In this document: positions 8,698 to 16,985 of the stretch, piece by piece
Numbering within the stretch: position 1 is the stretch's first letter
Layout of the letters: each line of letters starts with the position of its first letter
Source of the DNA: Epulopiscium sp. Nele67-Bin005
GTDB taxonomy: Bacteria > Bacillota > Clostridia > Lachnospirales > Cellulosilyticaceae
Direction: 5' to 3'
Assembly (NCBI GenBank): GCA_002007365.1
Contig: LNZR01000079.1
Location: 1-36,165 of the forward strand
Length of the DNA: 36,165 bases
Program-made: the position numbers and the translations under genes
Notes under the pieces: model-generated
Told to the model about the DNA's origin: nothing
Database searches by the model: none
What the model saw: only the letters and a program-made list of their open reading frames with translations

Positions 8698-9561
8698 ATG
8701 GAAAATATTATCAAAAATATTGCGAGTACAGTTTTTAATGTCTCAAAAGATGAAGTTATTTTAAAACAACGCCTTTTAGGTGGAATGTCTAACAATGTAT
8801 TAGTTTTTGAGGTGCAAAATAACCTTTATACTTTTAGAATTGTTGGGAAAAATGGCGAACTTTTTGTAGAAAGGGAAGAAGAACTTCAAAATATAGAAAT
8901 AATTAAACCTCTTGAAATTAATAATCAAACTATATTTTTTGACATTAATACAGGTTACAAAATTGCCAACTATATCGAGGGGACTCCTCTTAGTGAATTC
9001 GATGAGCCTGAAAAGTTTTTGCCAGAAATTTCTAATGTGTTAAAGAAGCTTCATAATTCAAATTTGAAAGCTACAAAAGATTATAACCCATTCAAACGCC
9101 TTGAAAAATATGAAGGTTACTTAACGCAATTTGATTATAAGCACCAAGATTTATATATAGATTTGAAGCAAAAATTTTATAAACAAAAAGATTTTCTTGA
9201 TAAAATTGAATTAGTTTTTTGCCATAATGACGCTCAACTTTCAAATATGGTTGAGGGTGATAAAATTTATTTACTTGATTGGGAATTCTCAGCAAACAAT
9301 GACCCTCTTTATGATGTTGCTTGTTTGGCAGCTAAAGACATTGATTTTGCTATAAAATTACTTACTATTTATTTAGAAAAACCTCCTACTCAAGATGAAA
9401 TTGATAGAGTTTATTTGTGGAGAGCTTTCCAATGTTTACAGTGGCATAATGTCGCTATTTATAAACATTTGATTGGTCTTGGGGCAGAGCTTTCTGTTGA
9501 TTTTGATAAAGCTGCAAATATGTATTTGAGTAAAGCTAATGAATTATTAACTAATTTTTAG
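8698..9561 (+). CDS. choline/thiamine-kinase-like phosphotransferase (APH fold)
   Basis: The 287-residue protein shows the choline/ethanolamine kinase family signatures: a glycine-rich LLGGMSNNVLVF loop near residues 26-37, the catalytic-loop motif CHNDAQLSNM (about 179-188) and the metal-binding LLDWEFSANNDPLYDVACL (about 196-214). Family members phosphorylate small alcohols such as choline, ethanolamine or thiamine with ATP in the cytoplasm. The start has an AAGGAG site. It sits 11 bases before the ECF S-component gene, which argues for an import-and-trap pair in which the kinase phosphorylates the imported vitamin or alcohol. The divergent PLP-type regulator suggests a cofactor precursor. 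Choline phosphorylation for surface decoration is an alternative, but no licC/licD partner is nearby. Confidence 0.85.
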   Translation: MENIIKNIASTVFNVSKDEVILKQRLLGGMSNNVLVFEVQNNLYTFRIVGKNGELFVEREEELQNIEIIKPLEINNQTIFFDINTGYKIANYIEGTPLSEFDEPEKFLPEISNVLKKLHNSNLKATKDYNPFKRLEKYEGYLTQFDYKHQDLYIDLKQKFYKQKDFLDKIELVFCHNDAQLSNMVEGDKIYLLDWEFSANNDPLYDVACLAAKDIDFAIKLLTIYLEKPPTQDEIDRVYLWRAFQCLQWHNVAIYKHLIGLGAELSVDFDKAANMYLSKANELLTNF

Positions 9562-9572
9562 GGGGCATATAA

Positions 9573-10130
9573 ATGGAAAACTCTATTGAATTAACTAGTA
9601 AACGCAAATTTTCTACTCAAGATATAGTAAAAATTGGAATGTTAGCTTCGGTTTGTATGCTTGCCACTTTTATAAAAGTCCCTGTTGGTACTGCCATGGT
9701 TCACCTTGGAAGTGCTGCATTGTTTACAATCGGAATTTTATTTGGTGGAGTTTATGGTGGTTTGGCAGGAGCAATTGGGTCTGCACTTTATGATATTGTA
9801 GGAGCATATTCAGCTTATACGCTTTGGTCATTTTTTATAAAAGGTGGGGCAGGATTTTTGGTTGGATTTGTAGCTAATCACAAATTTTTATTAAACTTTG
9901 CTAAATCTAAGGGACAAACTGGAGAAATTATTAAAAATATTATTGCGATTTTTGTTGCTGGGGCTTGGACATTAGCAGGGTATTTGGTTGCATGGAGCTT
10001 TGTTTTGGGTGGATTTGATAAAGCAGTTTTAAATATTCCTGCTTCACTTTTATCATCTGGAATTGGTTTGATTGTTGCAATTCCTCTTACTTTAGCCCTA
10101 AAAAAACCTCTTAGAAAATTTTTGAAATAA
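9573..10130 (+). CDS. ECF transporter S component (substrate-binding membrane subunit)
   Basis: The 185-residue, highly hydrophobic protein has about six predicted membrane segments. Typical S-component features are the first helix with IGMLASVCMLATFIKVP (about 21-37), the G-rich FGGVYGGLAGAIGSALYDIVG loop (about 57-77), and FFIKGGAGFLVGF (about 87-99). These subunits bind a vitamin or related substrate and use the shared EcfA/A'/T energising module, which is not encoded here. It is preceded by an AGGGGG site and directly follows the kinase gene. A terminator follows. Pyridoxine (PdxU type), thiamine or its pyrimidine precursor are all possible. The sequence alone does not decide, though the MocR neighbour leans toward B6. 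Confidence 0.85.
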   Translation: MENSIELTSKRKFSTQDIVKIGMLASVCMLATFIKVPVGTAMVHLGSAALFTIGILFGGVYGGLAGAIGSALYDIVGAYSAYTLWSFFIKGGAGFLVGFVANHKFLLNFAKSKGQTGEIIKNIIAIFVAGAWTLAGYLVAWSFVLGGFDKAVLNIPASLLSSGIGLIVAIPLTLALKKPLRKFLK

Positions 10131-10133
10131 TAT

Positions 10134-10173
10134 AAAGCTTACCTCTTTTGGATACGGGGTAAGCTTTTTTTCT
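10134..10173 (+). terminator. terminator after the ECF gene
   Basis: A 10-bp stem AAAGCTTACC / GGTAAGCTTT (10134-10143 and 10158-10167) is followed by a T-run. It may also weakly serve the convergent Cys/His-rich gene. Confidence 0.85.
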
Positions 10174-10583
10174 TATTTAACGTCATTGAAATAATTTGAT
10201 GAACTTTCTTCGATGCTATCAATACGTTTTAGACTGATGTAAATTAATTTGCCATTGTGATAATCAATAGCTTTAACTAATTTGCACGTTACCCCAACAA
10301 TAATTGCTGAAATTTTGCACCCTCCGATAACGAAAGTTACTCTCTCATTTAAGCGTTTGCAAAGGTTATCAGCTAATGTATTTGAGCAACTAAGTTCTGG
10401 ATCAATCCCACAAAGTACACATTCATCTCCATCTTCTGCTTCTGATAATACATCTGAGCAGCCATTTGGATAATGATGGTGTTTTTTACATTCGCATTCA
10501 TCATGCTTAGGTTTGCATTCGTGGTGGTGATGTTTGCACCCACAGTCGTTGTGTGGACCAAAATTATTCACATAATAACTCAT
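10173..10583 (-). CDS. Cys/His-rich protein with C-terminal small beta-domain (possible coat protein)
   Basis: The 136-residue product is read from the ATG at 10583, which has an AAAGGAGGT site. The longer frame to 10622 would overlap the end of the upstream gene and lacks one. Residues 1-70 contain most of 12 cysteines and ten histidines, with clusters such as CGCKHHHHEC and CECKKHHH, resembling metal-binding spore-coat proteins. Residues about 78-128 (LNERVTFVIGG...IIVGV...VKAID...RIDSIEE) form a separate domain clearly related to the whole of the upstream 67-residue protein. That domain resembles small Sm-like beta barrels such as DUF2642, a tentative comparison. The two genes are 17 bases apart and should be co-transcribed. 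No export signal is seen. A coat role is inference. Confidence 0.75.
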   Translation of the reverse strand: MSYYVNNFGPHNDCGCKHHHHECKPKHDECECKKHHHYPNGCSDVLSEAEDGDECVLCGIDPELSCSNTLADNLCKRLNERVTFVIGGCKISAIIVGVTCKLVKAIDYHNGKLIYISLKRIDSIEESSSNYFNDVK

Positions 10584-10600
10584 AAATAATACCTCCTTTT

Positions 10601-10804
10601 TTAGTTGTTTTCGTAATAACAATCTTCTATAAAATCAATACGATCAATATTAAATGTTCTAATATTTCCAGTACCCAGCTCAATCGCTTTAATATATTCT
10701 GCGCAAACTTGAACTACAATCACATTGTAACGGTAACGCCCAGAGTAAATAACAACCTTTTCATTAACTAAATCTTGAAAGCTATTTTGTAAGTAAGTTG
10801 CCAT
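10601..10804 (-). CDS. small beta-domain protein, paralogue of the next gene's C-terminal domain
   Basis: The 67-residue protein has an AGGAGGT site before the ATG. Residues 14-61 (VNEKVVIYSGRYRYNVIVV, then EYIKAIELGTGN and IDRIDFIEDC) align by eye with residues about 79-127 of the downstream Cys/His-rich protein, sharing the NE-V start, the KAI centre and the RID.IE. end. The alternating hydrophobic pattern suggests a compact beta barrel. It is the first gene of a two-gene unit behind a sigma-K-like promoter. I do not recognise a family with certainty. DUF2642-type coat-associated domains are the closest match I can recall. Confidence 0.7.
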   Translation of the reverse strand: MATYLQNSFQDLVNEKVVIYSGRYRYNVIVVQVCAEYIKAIELGTGNIRTFNIDRIDFIEDCYYENN

Positions 10805-10874
10805 GATAGTATACCTCCTATTTGATTAAAGTATTAGAGAAATTTTAAGATTTTTTTTGTGCCATCTCTAATTA

Positions 10875-10902
10875 TAAGATATGTGTAACTAAGTAAGTAT
10901 GT
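10875..10902 (-). promoter_or_regulatory. candidate sporulation (sigma-K-type) promoter
   Basis: On the minus strand AC (10902-10901), 17 bases, then CATATCTTA (10883-10875) fits the mother-cell sigma-K pattern AC-N16/17-CATANNNTA. Transcription would start near 10867 and read the two coat-like genes. The pattern is short and the DNA AT-rich, so chance matches are possible. Confidence 0.4.
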
Positions 10903-11124
10903 TACAATTGAGCCTAAAAAAACAAAATATTGCAATATTTAGGAAACAAGTTTTCTATTTATGGTCCAAATAAGGAATAATGATTAAGAAATTTTGAAAT
11001 AATAAATTTAAATTGTATGTTTGGGCTATTAAAATTGTTACTTTTGGGGTATACTTCTAAGGTGATACTTTAAAATATTTGGGTTGCAATATAAAAAAGA
11101 GTGGTAAAACTCGCATATTTAATG
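10903..11124. other. AT-rich intergenic region between divergent units
   Basis: No gene is visible between the Cys/His-rich unit and the SEC-C gene. The left end holds the sporulation-type promoter and the right end leads to the SEC-C promoter. A small inverted repeat (GGTG-CATA-CACC, 11157-11168) lies in the SEC-C leader and may be incidental. Confidence 0.4.
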
Positions 11125-11130
11125 TATAAT
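11102..11130 (+). promoter_or_regulatory. candidate promoter of the SEC-C gene
   Basis: There is a perfect TATAAT -10 at 11125-11130. The -35 position (TGGTAA, 11102-11107) is poor. The start near 11137 gives a leader of about 55 bases. Confidence 0.35.
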
Positions 11131-11191
11131 GTATATGCAAAACAACCCCACTAATGGTGCATACACCAAGAAGAAAAGGAGCGATTAAAAT

Positions 11192-11704
11192 ATGACACTT
11201 TATGAACAATGGGAAAACTATGGTGAAGACGCAAAAACACGTTCAACTGATGAATACAAGCGTGTTGTTGAGAAATATCTTACAAAAGAAAGAGATATTT
11301 ATGCTCACTTGCTTTCAAACCCTGACGAAATATTAGAAGGAACAATTACTGAGCTTGGTCAACGTTTTGGAATGAGCGACTCAGAATTTTTAGGATTTGT
11401 TGATGGTATTAACGAAAGCTTAATTGCTGGACCATACGATTTAACTACTCTTGTTGCTGACTCACAAGTTAAACTTGAGTATGACCTAAAAAAATTATAC
11501 TGGAATATGTTAGATGCCAAAGCTGATTGGTTATACAAACTTCCACAATGGGATACTCTTCTTTCTGAAATCGAAAAAGAGCGCCTAAAAAGAGATTACA
11601 ATAAATCTAAAACAGTTGTTAAAAAAGAAAAAATTGGTCGTAATGACTTATGTGTGTGTGGAAGTGGTAAGAAGTATAAAAAATGTTGTTTGCATAAAAA
11701 ATAA
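11192..11704 (+). CDS. SEC-C metal-binding domain protein
   Basis: The 170-residue protein ends in the SEC-C zinc-binding motif: [18 protein letters not shown] at residues 149-166, with ligands C154, C156, C165 and C166 or H168. The same motif ends SecA, where it contacts SecB and ribosomes, and it is also found on many unrelated small proteins. The first 135 residues are helical and carry [26 protein letters not shown], a recurring arrangement in clostridial SEC-C proteins. They contain no recognisable enzyme motif. AAAGGAG precedes the ATG. The gene ends at a strong terminator, so it is monocistronic. The cellular role is unknown. Confidence 0.85.
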   Translation: MTLYEQWENYGEDAKTRSTDEYKRVVEKYLTKERDIYAHLLSNPDEILEGTITELGQRFGMSDSEFLGFVDGINESLIAGPYDLTTLVADSQVKLEYDLKKLYWNMLDAKADWLYKLPQWDTLLSEIEKERLKRDYNKSKTVVKKEKIGRNDLCVCGSGKKYKKCCLHKK

Positions 11705-11726
11705 CTGCTCATGGAGCAGTTTTTTT
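11704..11726 (+). terminator. terminator of the SEC-C gene
   Basis: A compact stem ACTGCTC / GAGCAGT with an ATG loop is followed by seven T (11720-11726). It overlaps the last base of the stop codon. Confidence 0.85.
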
Positions 11727-11751
11727 ATAGAATTTTGAGAGGAAAAAGTTA

Positions 11752-12285
11752 ATGGAAGTTGCATGGAGCTATAATTTAATTAAACTATTGTATGTAATAC
11801 TCATAGTTGCCAAAATATTAAATATATATATTATAAAAAATATCGAAAATAATCATGACGTAAAAAAATTTAATATTTACAAAAAAGATTTCGCAGTTCT
11901 TATAGCCTTTGGTTGCTTAGTTTGTGCAATAATTATAAATATTATGATTTTTGTAGGAGGCACACCTTTTAATCAAGATATTGTTGTAATCACTGTATTA
12001 ATGTTAGGTATAGCATTTTTAAGTAGTAGAAGCAGTGTCTTAATGGGGGAACAAACATATCTAAATGTAGGTGGATATACAGTTGAACCACAGTTAATCA
12101 AAAATGTAGATAGTAAAAAAAGAGGATTTTATACTATCTTTACCTTAAATTATGCTGAAGAAATCCATGGATATAAAAAACAAGTTTTGTATTACACTGG
12201 GCAAGATGAAACATCGTTTTTGGAACAAATTAATGAAATGATACAGCTATCATCAAATACTACTGATGATGGAGAAATTGAATAA
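11752..12285 (+). CDS. small membrane protein, unknown function
   Basis: The 177-residue protein has three predicted membrane segments, near residues 6-26, 44-68 and 76-92, and a polar C-terminal half (about 93-177) with YTVEPQLIKNVDSKKRGFYT and an acidic end. A GAGAGG site precedes the ATG. It begins 25 bases after the SEC-C terminator with no obvious promoter of its own, so it may rely on read-through. I recognise no family. The C-terminal part could be a small beta domain on one face of the membrane. Confidence 0.7.
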   Translation: MEVAWSYNLIKLLYVILIVAKILNIYIIKNIENNHDVKKFNIYKKDFAVLIAFGCLVCAIIINIMIFVGGTPFNQDIVVITVLMLGIAFLSSRSSVLMGEQTYLNVGGYTVEPQLIKNVDSKKRGFYTIFTLNYAEEIHGYKKQVLYYTGQDETSFLEQINEMIQLSSNTTDDGEIE

Positions 12286-12296
12286 ACCCTAAAACT

Positions 12297-12326
12297 CAAT
12301 TATCTAAATAGATGGTTGGGTTTTTT
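12297..12326 (+). terminator. terminator of the small membrane protein gene
   Basis: Stem CAATTATCT / AGATGGTTG (with two G-U pairs) and an AAAT loop is followed by GG and six T. Confidence 0.65.
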
Positions 12327-12454
12327 GTATTAAAGACACTTACTCGAGCTAACTCTCCAAAAACCAAAATCCAAAAATCATGATGATCTGCTTTTTTTGT
12401 CCTATTTTGATTGACAATTCTTATATGATATATTCTTGCCTCAAAAACGCATAA

Positions 12455-12482
12455 CAATAAAGAGGGATTATTTTTCCCTCTA
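12455..12482 (-). terminator. likely terminator of the SpoIID-family gene
   Basis: The inverted repeat AGAGGGA / TCCCTCT (12461-12482) lies 1 base past the stop codon on the minus strand. The following T-run is short and interrupted, so efficiency is uncertain. Bases 12327-12454 hold nothing recognised. Confidence 0.5.
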
Positions 12483-12483
12483 G

Positions 12484-14967
12484 TTAAAGTTTTTCAACTA
12501 TTGAATTTGGATAGTAGTGTTCAATAATTTCTTTGTATGTATAACCTCGATTGACCATACCACGTACCCCTTCCTGACTCATACCAACTCCATGCCCAAA
12601 TCCTCCACCATAAAATGTAACTTCCAAAAGATTGCCATCTTTACCATAATTAATTTTTGGACTAAAAAAGGCACTTGGTAACAACGTCATATTATCCACT
12701 GTTGAACCATCGGCACGAAAAATTTGTATAGGTGGCTCAGCACTATCTTTTTGTATAGGTGCAAAAAGTGTACGAATTGCATATTCCGTCTTAACTTCCA
12801 CTGTAGCATCTTGCCCAACAACTACTATAGAAATTATATTTCCACCTTCTCCACGCTGTGTAATTTCTATATCCAAAACTGCTCCTATATTATCAACTGT
12901 TTGAATTTGCCAGTTATTTTCACTATCCAAAACTTTAACCACGTGTGAATATTGACCAGTTAATCTTTCTATACTATTGTTTACAACATGACTTAACTCA
13001 TCTACACTATAAAAAACTTCCCATCGAAACCAAGCAGCATGGTCATCAAACGCATCTATTTCAGAAGGTGCAAGCTGAAAAAATTCCATCAAATCCTCTT
13101 CACTTTGCATATTTTCAACTACTGAACTTCCTTCATATTGCTGATTGGCAGATAAATATATTGGTGTGCTAGTTGGAAAAGTTTCTCCACTTGCCCACAC
13201 TTCCCCAGAATTTGCTGTATGTCCAGCAGATGTTGAGAAAAAGTTTCCACTTACAATATTATTATTATATTTCAAAACTTGACCTTCAGTTTCTTTTATA
13301 GCTTTTACTGCCAGCTCATCTACTTCTACATTATTATAAACTTGACTCGCTGTTGTATCATCAAGTTGAGCTGCATACTTCACAAATTGACTGCTAGTTT
13401 GACGAGAAACAGCATAACTTCTAGCCGAAATTGCCTGTACTTTGAGTGCCTCTAATCCAAAACTTGGAGGCATTTCACTAGGGATAACTCGTGCCAAATA
13501 ATCATTCATCGAAACTTCATTAACTACAGTATAACCATTCACATCTTTATAAACTTCCACTGACCCTGTATAGCTTGGATTAGCACTGCTTCGTGTTATA
13601 GAATTTAGTTGCAAAAGCCCATCATTTACAGCATTTACAACCAATTTATTTTGGTCATCAACCCATTCAAATAATTCACTGTCCCAAACATCTCCCTTTT
13701 TAAAAGAAAACGTCTGGTCATTATAAGTCAATTCACAATCTGCTAAAGCTTCAATTTGTACCTGACTATGAAAATAATCACCAAGCCCATCTTCAGTAAT
13801 TACAACTCTAACTGTCTCACTTGATGGTTTTTCAATAATTCTTAACGCCTTCACTGCCTCATTTTCTAATGTATAATCGACTTTTGCACCTGAAGATACA
13901 TTTAAAAACGAATGCCAATCACCACTTGAAGTATAATCTGTTATATTTACATCAGAATTATAAGAAAATTTTCCAGTGTCAGCAAATTCAATGTAACTAT
14001 CCGTAATACGCAAAACGGTATCAATTGTACCAGCCATGTATTCCACAAAATCTATAATTGTACCTTTTTCAACTTTCAAATTAATAACAGAACCTTCATG
14101 TTCACTTGTAAGTTTTTTATTTTGGTAGGCTATTTCATTATCTCCAAATTGTATCCAAACTGTATCTCCATCAATTTTTGAGATATAACATTCTTCTAGG
14201 ATACTTTTTGTATCAATCATTTGCATAATTCCCAAAATTTCGTTCCCAACCATTGCTACTTCTAGCGTATAATCTGTTAAAGGATCTAAAATCAATCCAC
14301 TAAAACTATATATTCCACTATCAGTCAAAACAGTTAACGGCTCTAAATTGCTATAGCTTGCAGGAGTTTTTACTATACTAATATCTTTAATAACTACGTT
14401 TTCTGCTTGTCCAATCGTAATTAAAGCTTGATAGTACATCTCCAAAAAGCTCTCAAAAGCAATTGATTGAGCCAACATTTCTTCCGATAGTGCCAAATTA
14501 AATGTATAATCATCACCTAAAACATCTGAAATTATTTGAGAAGCTAATTCATTTGTTACAGGTTGCATTGCTAAATCTACTGTTAAATAATTAAATTTTT
14601 CTTTACTCTCTAACACTTCATAATATTTGTTATACCAAATTCCAGAACTAGAACTTTCCAAAACTTCATCGTTATATAAAGTATGAACCAAAATTTTTGC
14701 TATGTTCGCTTGCATACAGGGCATTGCATACACTTCATCAATTCCACGTTGCTCTCCTTGTACTTCACTAAAAAAATTTTTACCTTTTTGGATTAAAGGA
14801 TTTGCTAACTCTTTTAAATCATCACTTTGATAAAAAAGCACTCCCAATAACATCATGCCCATAACAGCCAATCCAAATCCTGAATTTTGTGGTTCATTTT
14901 GTTGCCTTCTTGATGAACTACGTCTTGACGAACTTCGCCCAGAGCCTCTACGACCATTTTCCCTCAT
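12484..14967 (-). CDS. SpoIID/LytB-domain cell-wall protein, unusually long
   Basis: The 827-residue protein begins with a basic Arg/Ser stretch (1-22), then a membrane anchor (about 30-46), so most of it lies outside the membrane. The SpoIID domain lies in the C-terminal half: YTVVNEVSMNDYLARVIPSEMP with the likely catalytic glutamate E498, AISARSYAV near 513-521, and the closing GGFGHGVGMSQEGVRGM. SpoIID is a lytic transglycosylase that removes denuded glycan strands during engulfment of the forespore. B. subtilis SpoIID is only about 340 residues. Here about 470 extra N-terminal residues of mixed beta character precede it, with no named domain recognised. It could be a LytB-like vegetative amidase enhancer or a sporulation enzyme. 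Strong AAGGAGG site; monocistronic. Confidence 0.85.
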   Translation of the reverse strand: MRENGRRGSGRSSSRRSSSRRQQNEPQNSGFGLAVMGMMLLGVLFYQSDDLKELANPLIQKGKNFFSEVQGEQRGIDEVYAMPCMQANIAKILVHTLYNDEVLESSSSGIWYNKYYEVLESKEKFNYLTVDLAMQPVTNELASQIISDVLGDDYTFNLALSEEMLAQSIAFESFLEMYYQALITIGQAENVVIKDISIVKTPASYSNLEPLTVLTDSGIYSFSGLILDPLTDYTLEVAMVGNEILGIMQMIDTKSILEECYISKIDGDTVWIQFGDNEIAYQNKKLTSEHEGSVINLKVEKGTIIDFVEYMAGTIDTVLRITDSYIEFADTGKFSYNSDVNITDYTSSGDWHSFLNVSSGAKVDYTLENEAVKALRIIEKPSSETVRVVITEDGLGDYFHSQVQIEALADCELTYNDQTFSFKKGDVWDSELFEWVDDQNKLVVNAVNDGLLQLNSITRSSANPSYTGSVEVYKDVNGYTVVNEVSMNDYLARVIPSEMPPSFGLEALKVQAISARSYAVSRQTSSQFVKYAAQLDDTTASQVYNNVEVDELAVKAIKETEGQVLKYNNNIVSGNFFSTSAGHTANSGEVWASGETFPTSTPIYLSANQQYEGSSVVENMQSEEDLMEFFQLAPSEIDAFDDHAAWFRWEVFYSVDELSHVVNNSIERLTGQYSHVVKVLDSENNWQIQTVDNIGAVLDIEITQRGEGGNIISIVVVGQDATVEVKTEYAIRTLFAPIQKDSAEPPIQIFRADGSTVDNMTLLPSAFFSPKINYGKDGNLLEVTFYGGGFGHGVGMSQEGVRGMVNRGYTYKEIIEHYYPNSIVEKL

Positions 14968-15173
14968 TTCATTTCCTCCTTAGCTTTAAAATACTTGTAC
15001 ATTATATGTTTAAAGAAGAAATAAAATGACAATCTCACTCCATTTATATAAAATTTTGAGCCTATTTTTTCAAACTCAAAATGAACTAATTAGATTATCA
15101 CCATTTTTTTATATTATATTCACTTAGAAAAAATATTTTTTGCATTAAATTTTATTTTAGTCACTATTAACCT

Positions 15174-15207
15174 AAAAAAAGCTCTATACCCCTAAAAGTA
15201 TAAAGCA
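15174..15207 (-). terminator. terminator of the AhpF-like reductase gene
   Basis: Minus strand stem GCTTTATAC / GTATAGAGC (one G-U pair, arms 15206-15198 and 15189-15181) is followed by seven T (15180-15174). The rest of 14968-15173 is AT-rich without a recognised gene and includes the SpoIID-family leader. Confidence 0.8.
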
Positions 15208-15227
15208 AATTTTACATATTTATTTTA

Positions 15228-16874
15228 TTATTGATTAATTAACTCGATAATTTGTGATAATTTTTTAGCTCCAAAAGCAACTTTTTCGTTATCAATTATT
15301 ATTGCTGGAACACTCATAATATTGTATTTTTTCTTGATATCTTCAAATAAAGCAATATCAATCATTTCTGTTTCTACATTTTCATTTAAAATTGCAACTC
15401 TTTGACCTGCAACTACTACATCTGGGCAAAGGTGACAAGCTAACGAAACTACTACTTTTACATTTACAGGTTTACTAATAGCTTTGATTTTCTCAACATC
15501 ATCTGGAGAAATAGCCTGCCCATCACTACCTAAATTATAAATTGTAAGCACAAAAGAATTCAGCTCATGCCCTCCTGGAACTCCACAGAATTTTACTCCA
15601 GTATAGTTATCATTTTCATCTAACATACATACTACAGGGAATTTGTCAATACTTAATTTTTGTTCTAATTCTGGATTTTCTCCTTTTTGCACAACATCTA
15701 GTGCCAACTTATTACTTAAAACCGTCAATTCTTCCAAAAGTTTTTGCAACTCTTGAGAACGGTCATTTGTTGGGTCTACAACCGTTACAAACTTCACGTT
15801 TTTAGTTAATCTTGCAAACACTCCATTTAATTGGGCTGCCACTTCTGCCGTAATAAAACGATTACCTTTTGAAACCTTTACTTCTTCGTGTTTAACTTGT
15901 TTTGGAGGAGCTTTTTGAACGTACTCTTCTTTAATTCCAAGTCTATCTTTTTCATGAGCTACATACTTTTCACATTCAGTTGCCGCAATAGCCCCATCAG
16001 CTACAGCAGTTACAATTTGACGCAAGTTTTTGTGGCGTAAATCACCTGCTGCATATACCCCATCAATTTTAGTTTTCATATTATCATCAGTAATGATATA
16101 TCCGTATTGGTCAAGCTCTACTTCATCTTTAACCATGCTAGTTGCAGGCTCTGACCCAGCGAATATAAACATACCGAAAGAGTCGCCTTCTGGAGCATTG
16201 TATTCCCACTCTTCACCAGTAATATTGTTTCTAAATTTAGCACCTTTTAGAGTGCCATCTCCCCAAATTTTAACGACTTCTGTATTAAATTTTATATCTA
16301 CATTTTCAGCTTTTTTAGCCTTATCAGCCACAGTTTTTGCACACGTAAAATCAGCTTCACGAACAATTACTGTAACTTTAGTTGCAAATCTTGTTAAAAA
16401 TACCGATTCTTCAGCGGCTGCAAACCCTCCACCTATTACAAATACTTCTTTTCCTGTAAATAATTCTCCATCACAAGTTGCACAATATGCAATCCCTCGA
16501 CCGATATATTCACTCTCTCCTTCAAAGTTTAATTTTCTTGGTGATGCTCCTTGTGCAATGATTACACTTCTAGCTTCAATTGTCCCTTTATCTGTAGCAA
16601 TTTGCTTAACATCTTCCAAAAGCTCATATCCAGTAACTTCTCTTGAAGTAAATTCTACTCCAAAACTTTCTGCTTGCTTTCTCATAAGCTCCATAAGGTG
16701 TGGCCCTGTAGTATCTAAAACCCCTGGGTAATTCAAAATTTCAGCTGTCGTATTAACCTGACCGCCCCATTCTGCCTTCTCGATAATAATAACGTTCATT
16801 TTTGCACGACCAGAGTAAATTCCTGCTGATAAACCAGCGCTTCCTCCACCAACTATTGCTAAATCATAAATCAT
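15228..16874 (-). CDS. thioredoxin reductase/AhpF-like flavoprotein with C-terminal double thioredoxin-fold domain
   Basis: The 548-residue protein has an N-terminal thioredoxin-reductase module (about 1-310): FAD-binding GGGSAGLSAGIY, redox pair C131/C134 in CATCDGE, NAD(P)-binding VIGGGFAAAEESVFL and late FAD motif GVYAAGDLR. After a linker (about 315-345) comes a double thioredoxin-like region whose second half carries CHLC (C480/C483). This is the N-terminal domain of AhpF moved to the C-terminus. AhpF passes electrons from NADH to AhpC for peroxide reduction. The neighbouring ahpC makes that the likely role. Such fusions occur in clostridia and are annotated as FAD-dependent oxidoreductases or thioredoxin reductases. 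It has an AAGGAGG site and its own promoter at 16905-16932. Confidence 0.92.
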   Translation of the reverse strand: MIYDLAIVGGGSAGLSAGIYSGRAKMNVIIIEKAEWGGQVNTTAEILNYPGVLDTTGPHLMELMRKQAESFGVEFTSREVTGYELLEDVKQIATDKGTIEARSVIIAQGASPRKLNFEGESEYIGRGIAYCATCDGELFTGKEVFVIGGGFAAAEESVFLTRFATKVTVIVREADFTCAKTVADKAKKAENVDIKFNTEVVKIWGDGTLKGAKFRNNITGEEWEYNAPEGDSFGMFIFAGSEPATSMVKDEVELDQYGYIITDDNMKTKIDGVYAAGDLRHKNLRQIVTAVADGAIAATECEKYVAHEKDRLGIKEEYVQKAPPKQVKHEEVKVSKGNRFITAEVAAQLNGVFARLTKNVKFVTVVDPTNDRSQELQKLLEELTVLSNKLALDVVQKGENPELEQKLSIDKFPVVCMLDENDNYTGVKFCGVPGGHELNSFVLTIYNLGSDGQAISPDDVEKIKAISKPVNVKVVVSLACHLCPDVVVAGQRVAILNENVETEMIDIALFEDIKKKYNIMSVPAIIIDNEKVAFGAKKLSQIIELINQ

Positions 16875-16904
16875 GTAAAATCCTCCTTATAAATTTATTT
16901 ATAA

Positions 16905-16932
16905 ACTATAGTATACTTAAAACGCTTATCAA
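16905..16932 (-). promoter_or_regulatory. promoter of the AhpF-like gene
   Basis: Minus strand TTGATA (16932-16927) and TATAGT (16910-16905) lie 16 bases apart, just downstream of the ahpC terminator. The reductase can therefore be expressed independently of ahpC. Confidence 0.5.
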
Positions 16933-16954
16933 TTATACCCTATATTTATAAATT

Positions 16955-16982
16955 GAAAAAAGCTATCATTTCTGATAGCCTA
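16955..16982 (-). terminator. terminator of ahpC
   Basis: Minus strand stem GCTATC / GATAGC (16979-16962) is followed by six T. It separates ahpC from the reductase gene that follows on the same strand; partial read-through could link the two. Confidence 0.75.
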
Positions 16983-16985
16983 AAA

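Noticed and set aside
16030-16731. 233-codon open frame antisense to the AhpF-like reductase
   Set aside because: It overlaps a conserved gene fully, has no ribosome site and a Ser/Pro/Val-rich shadow composition.
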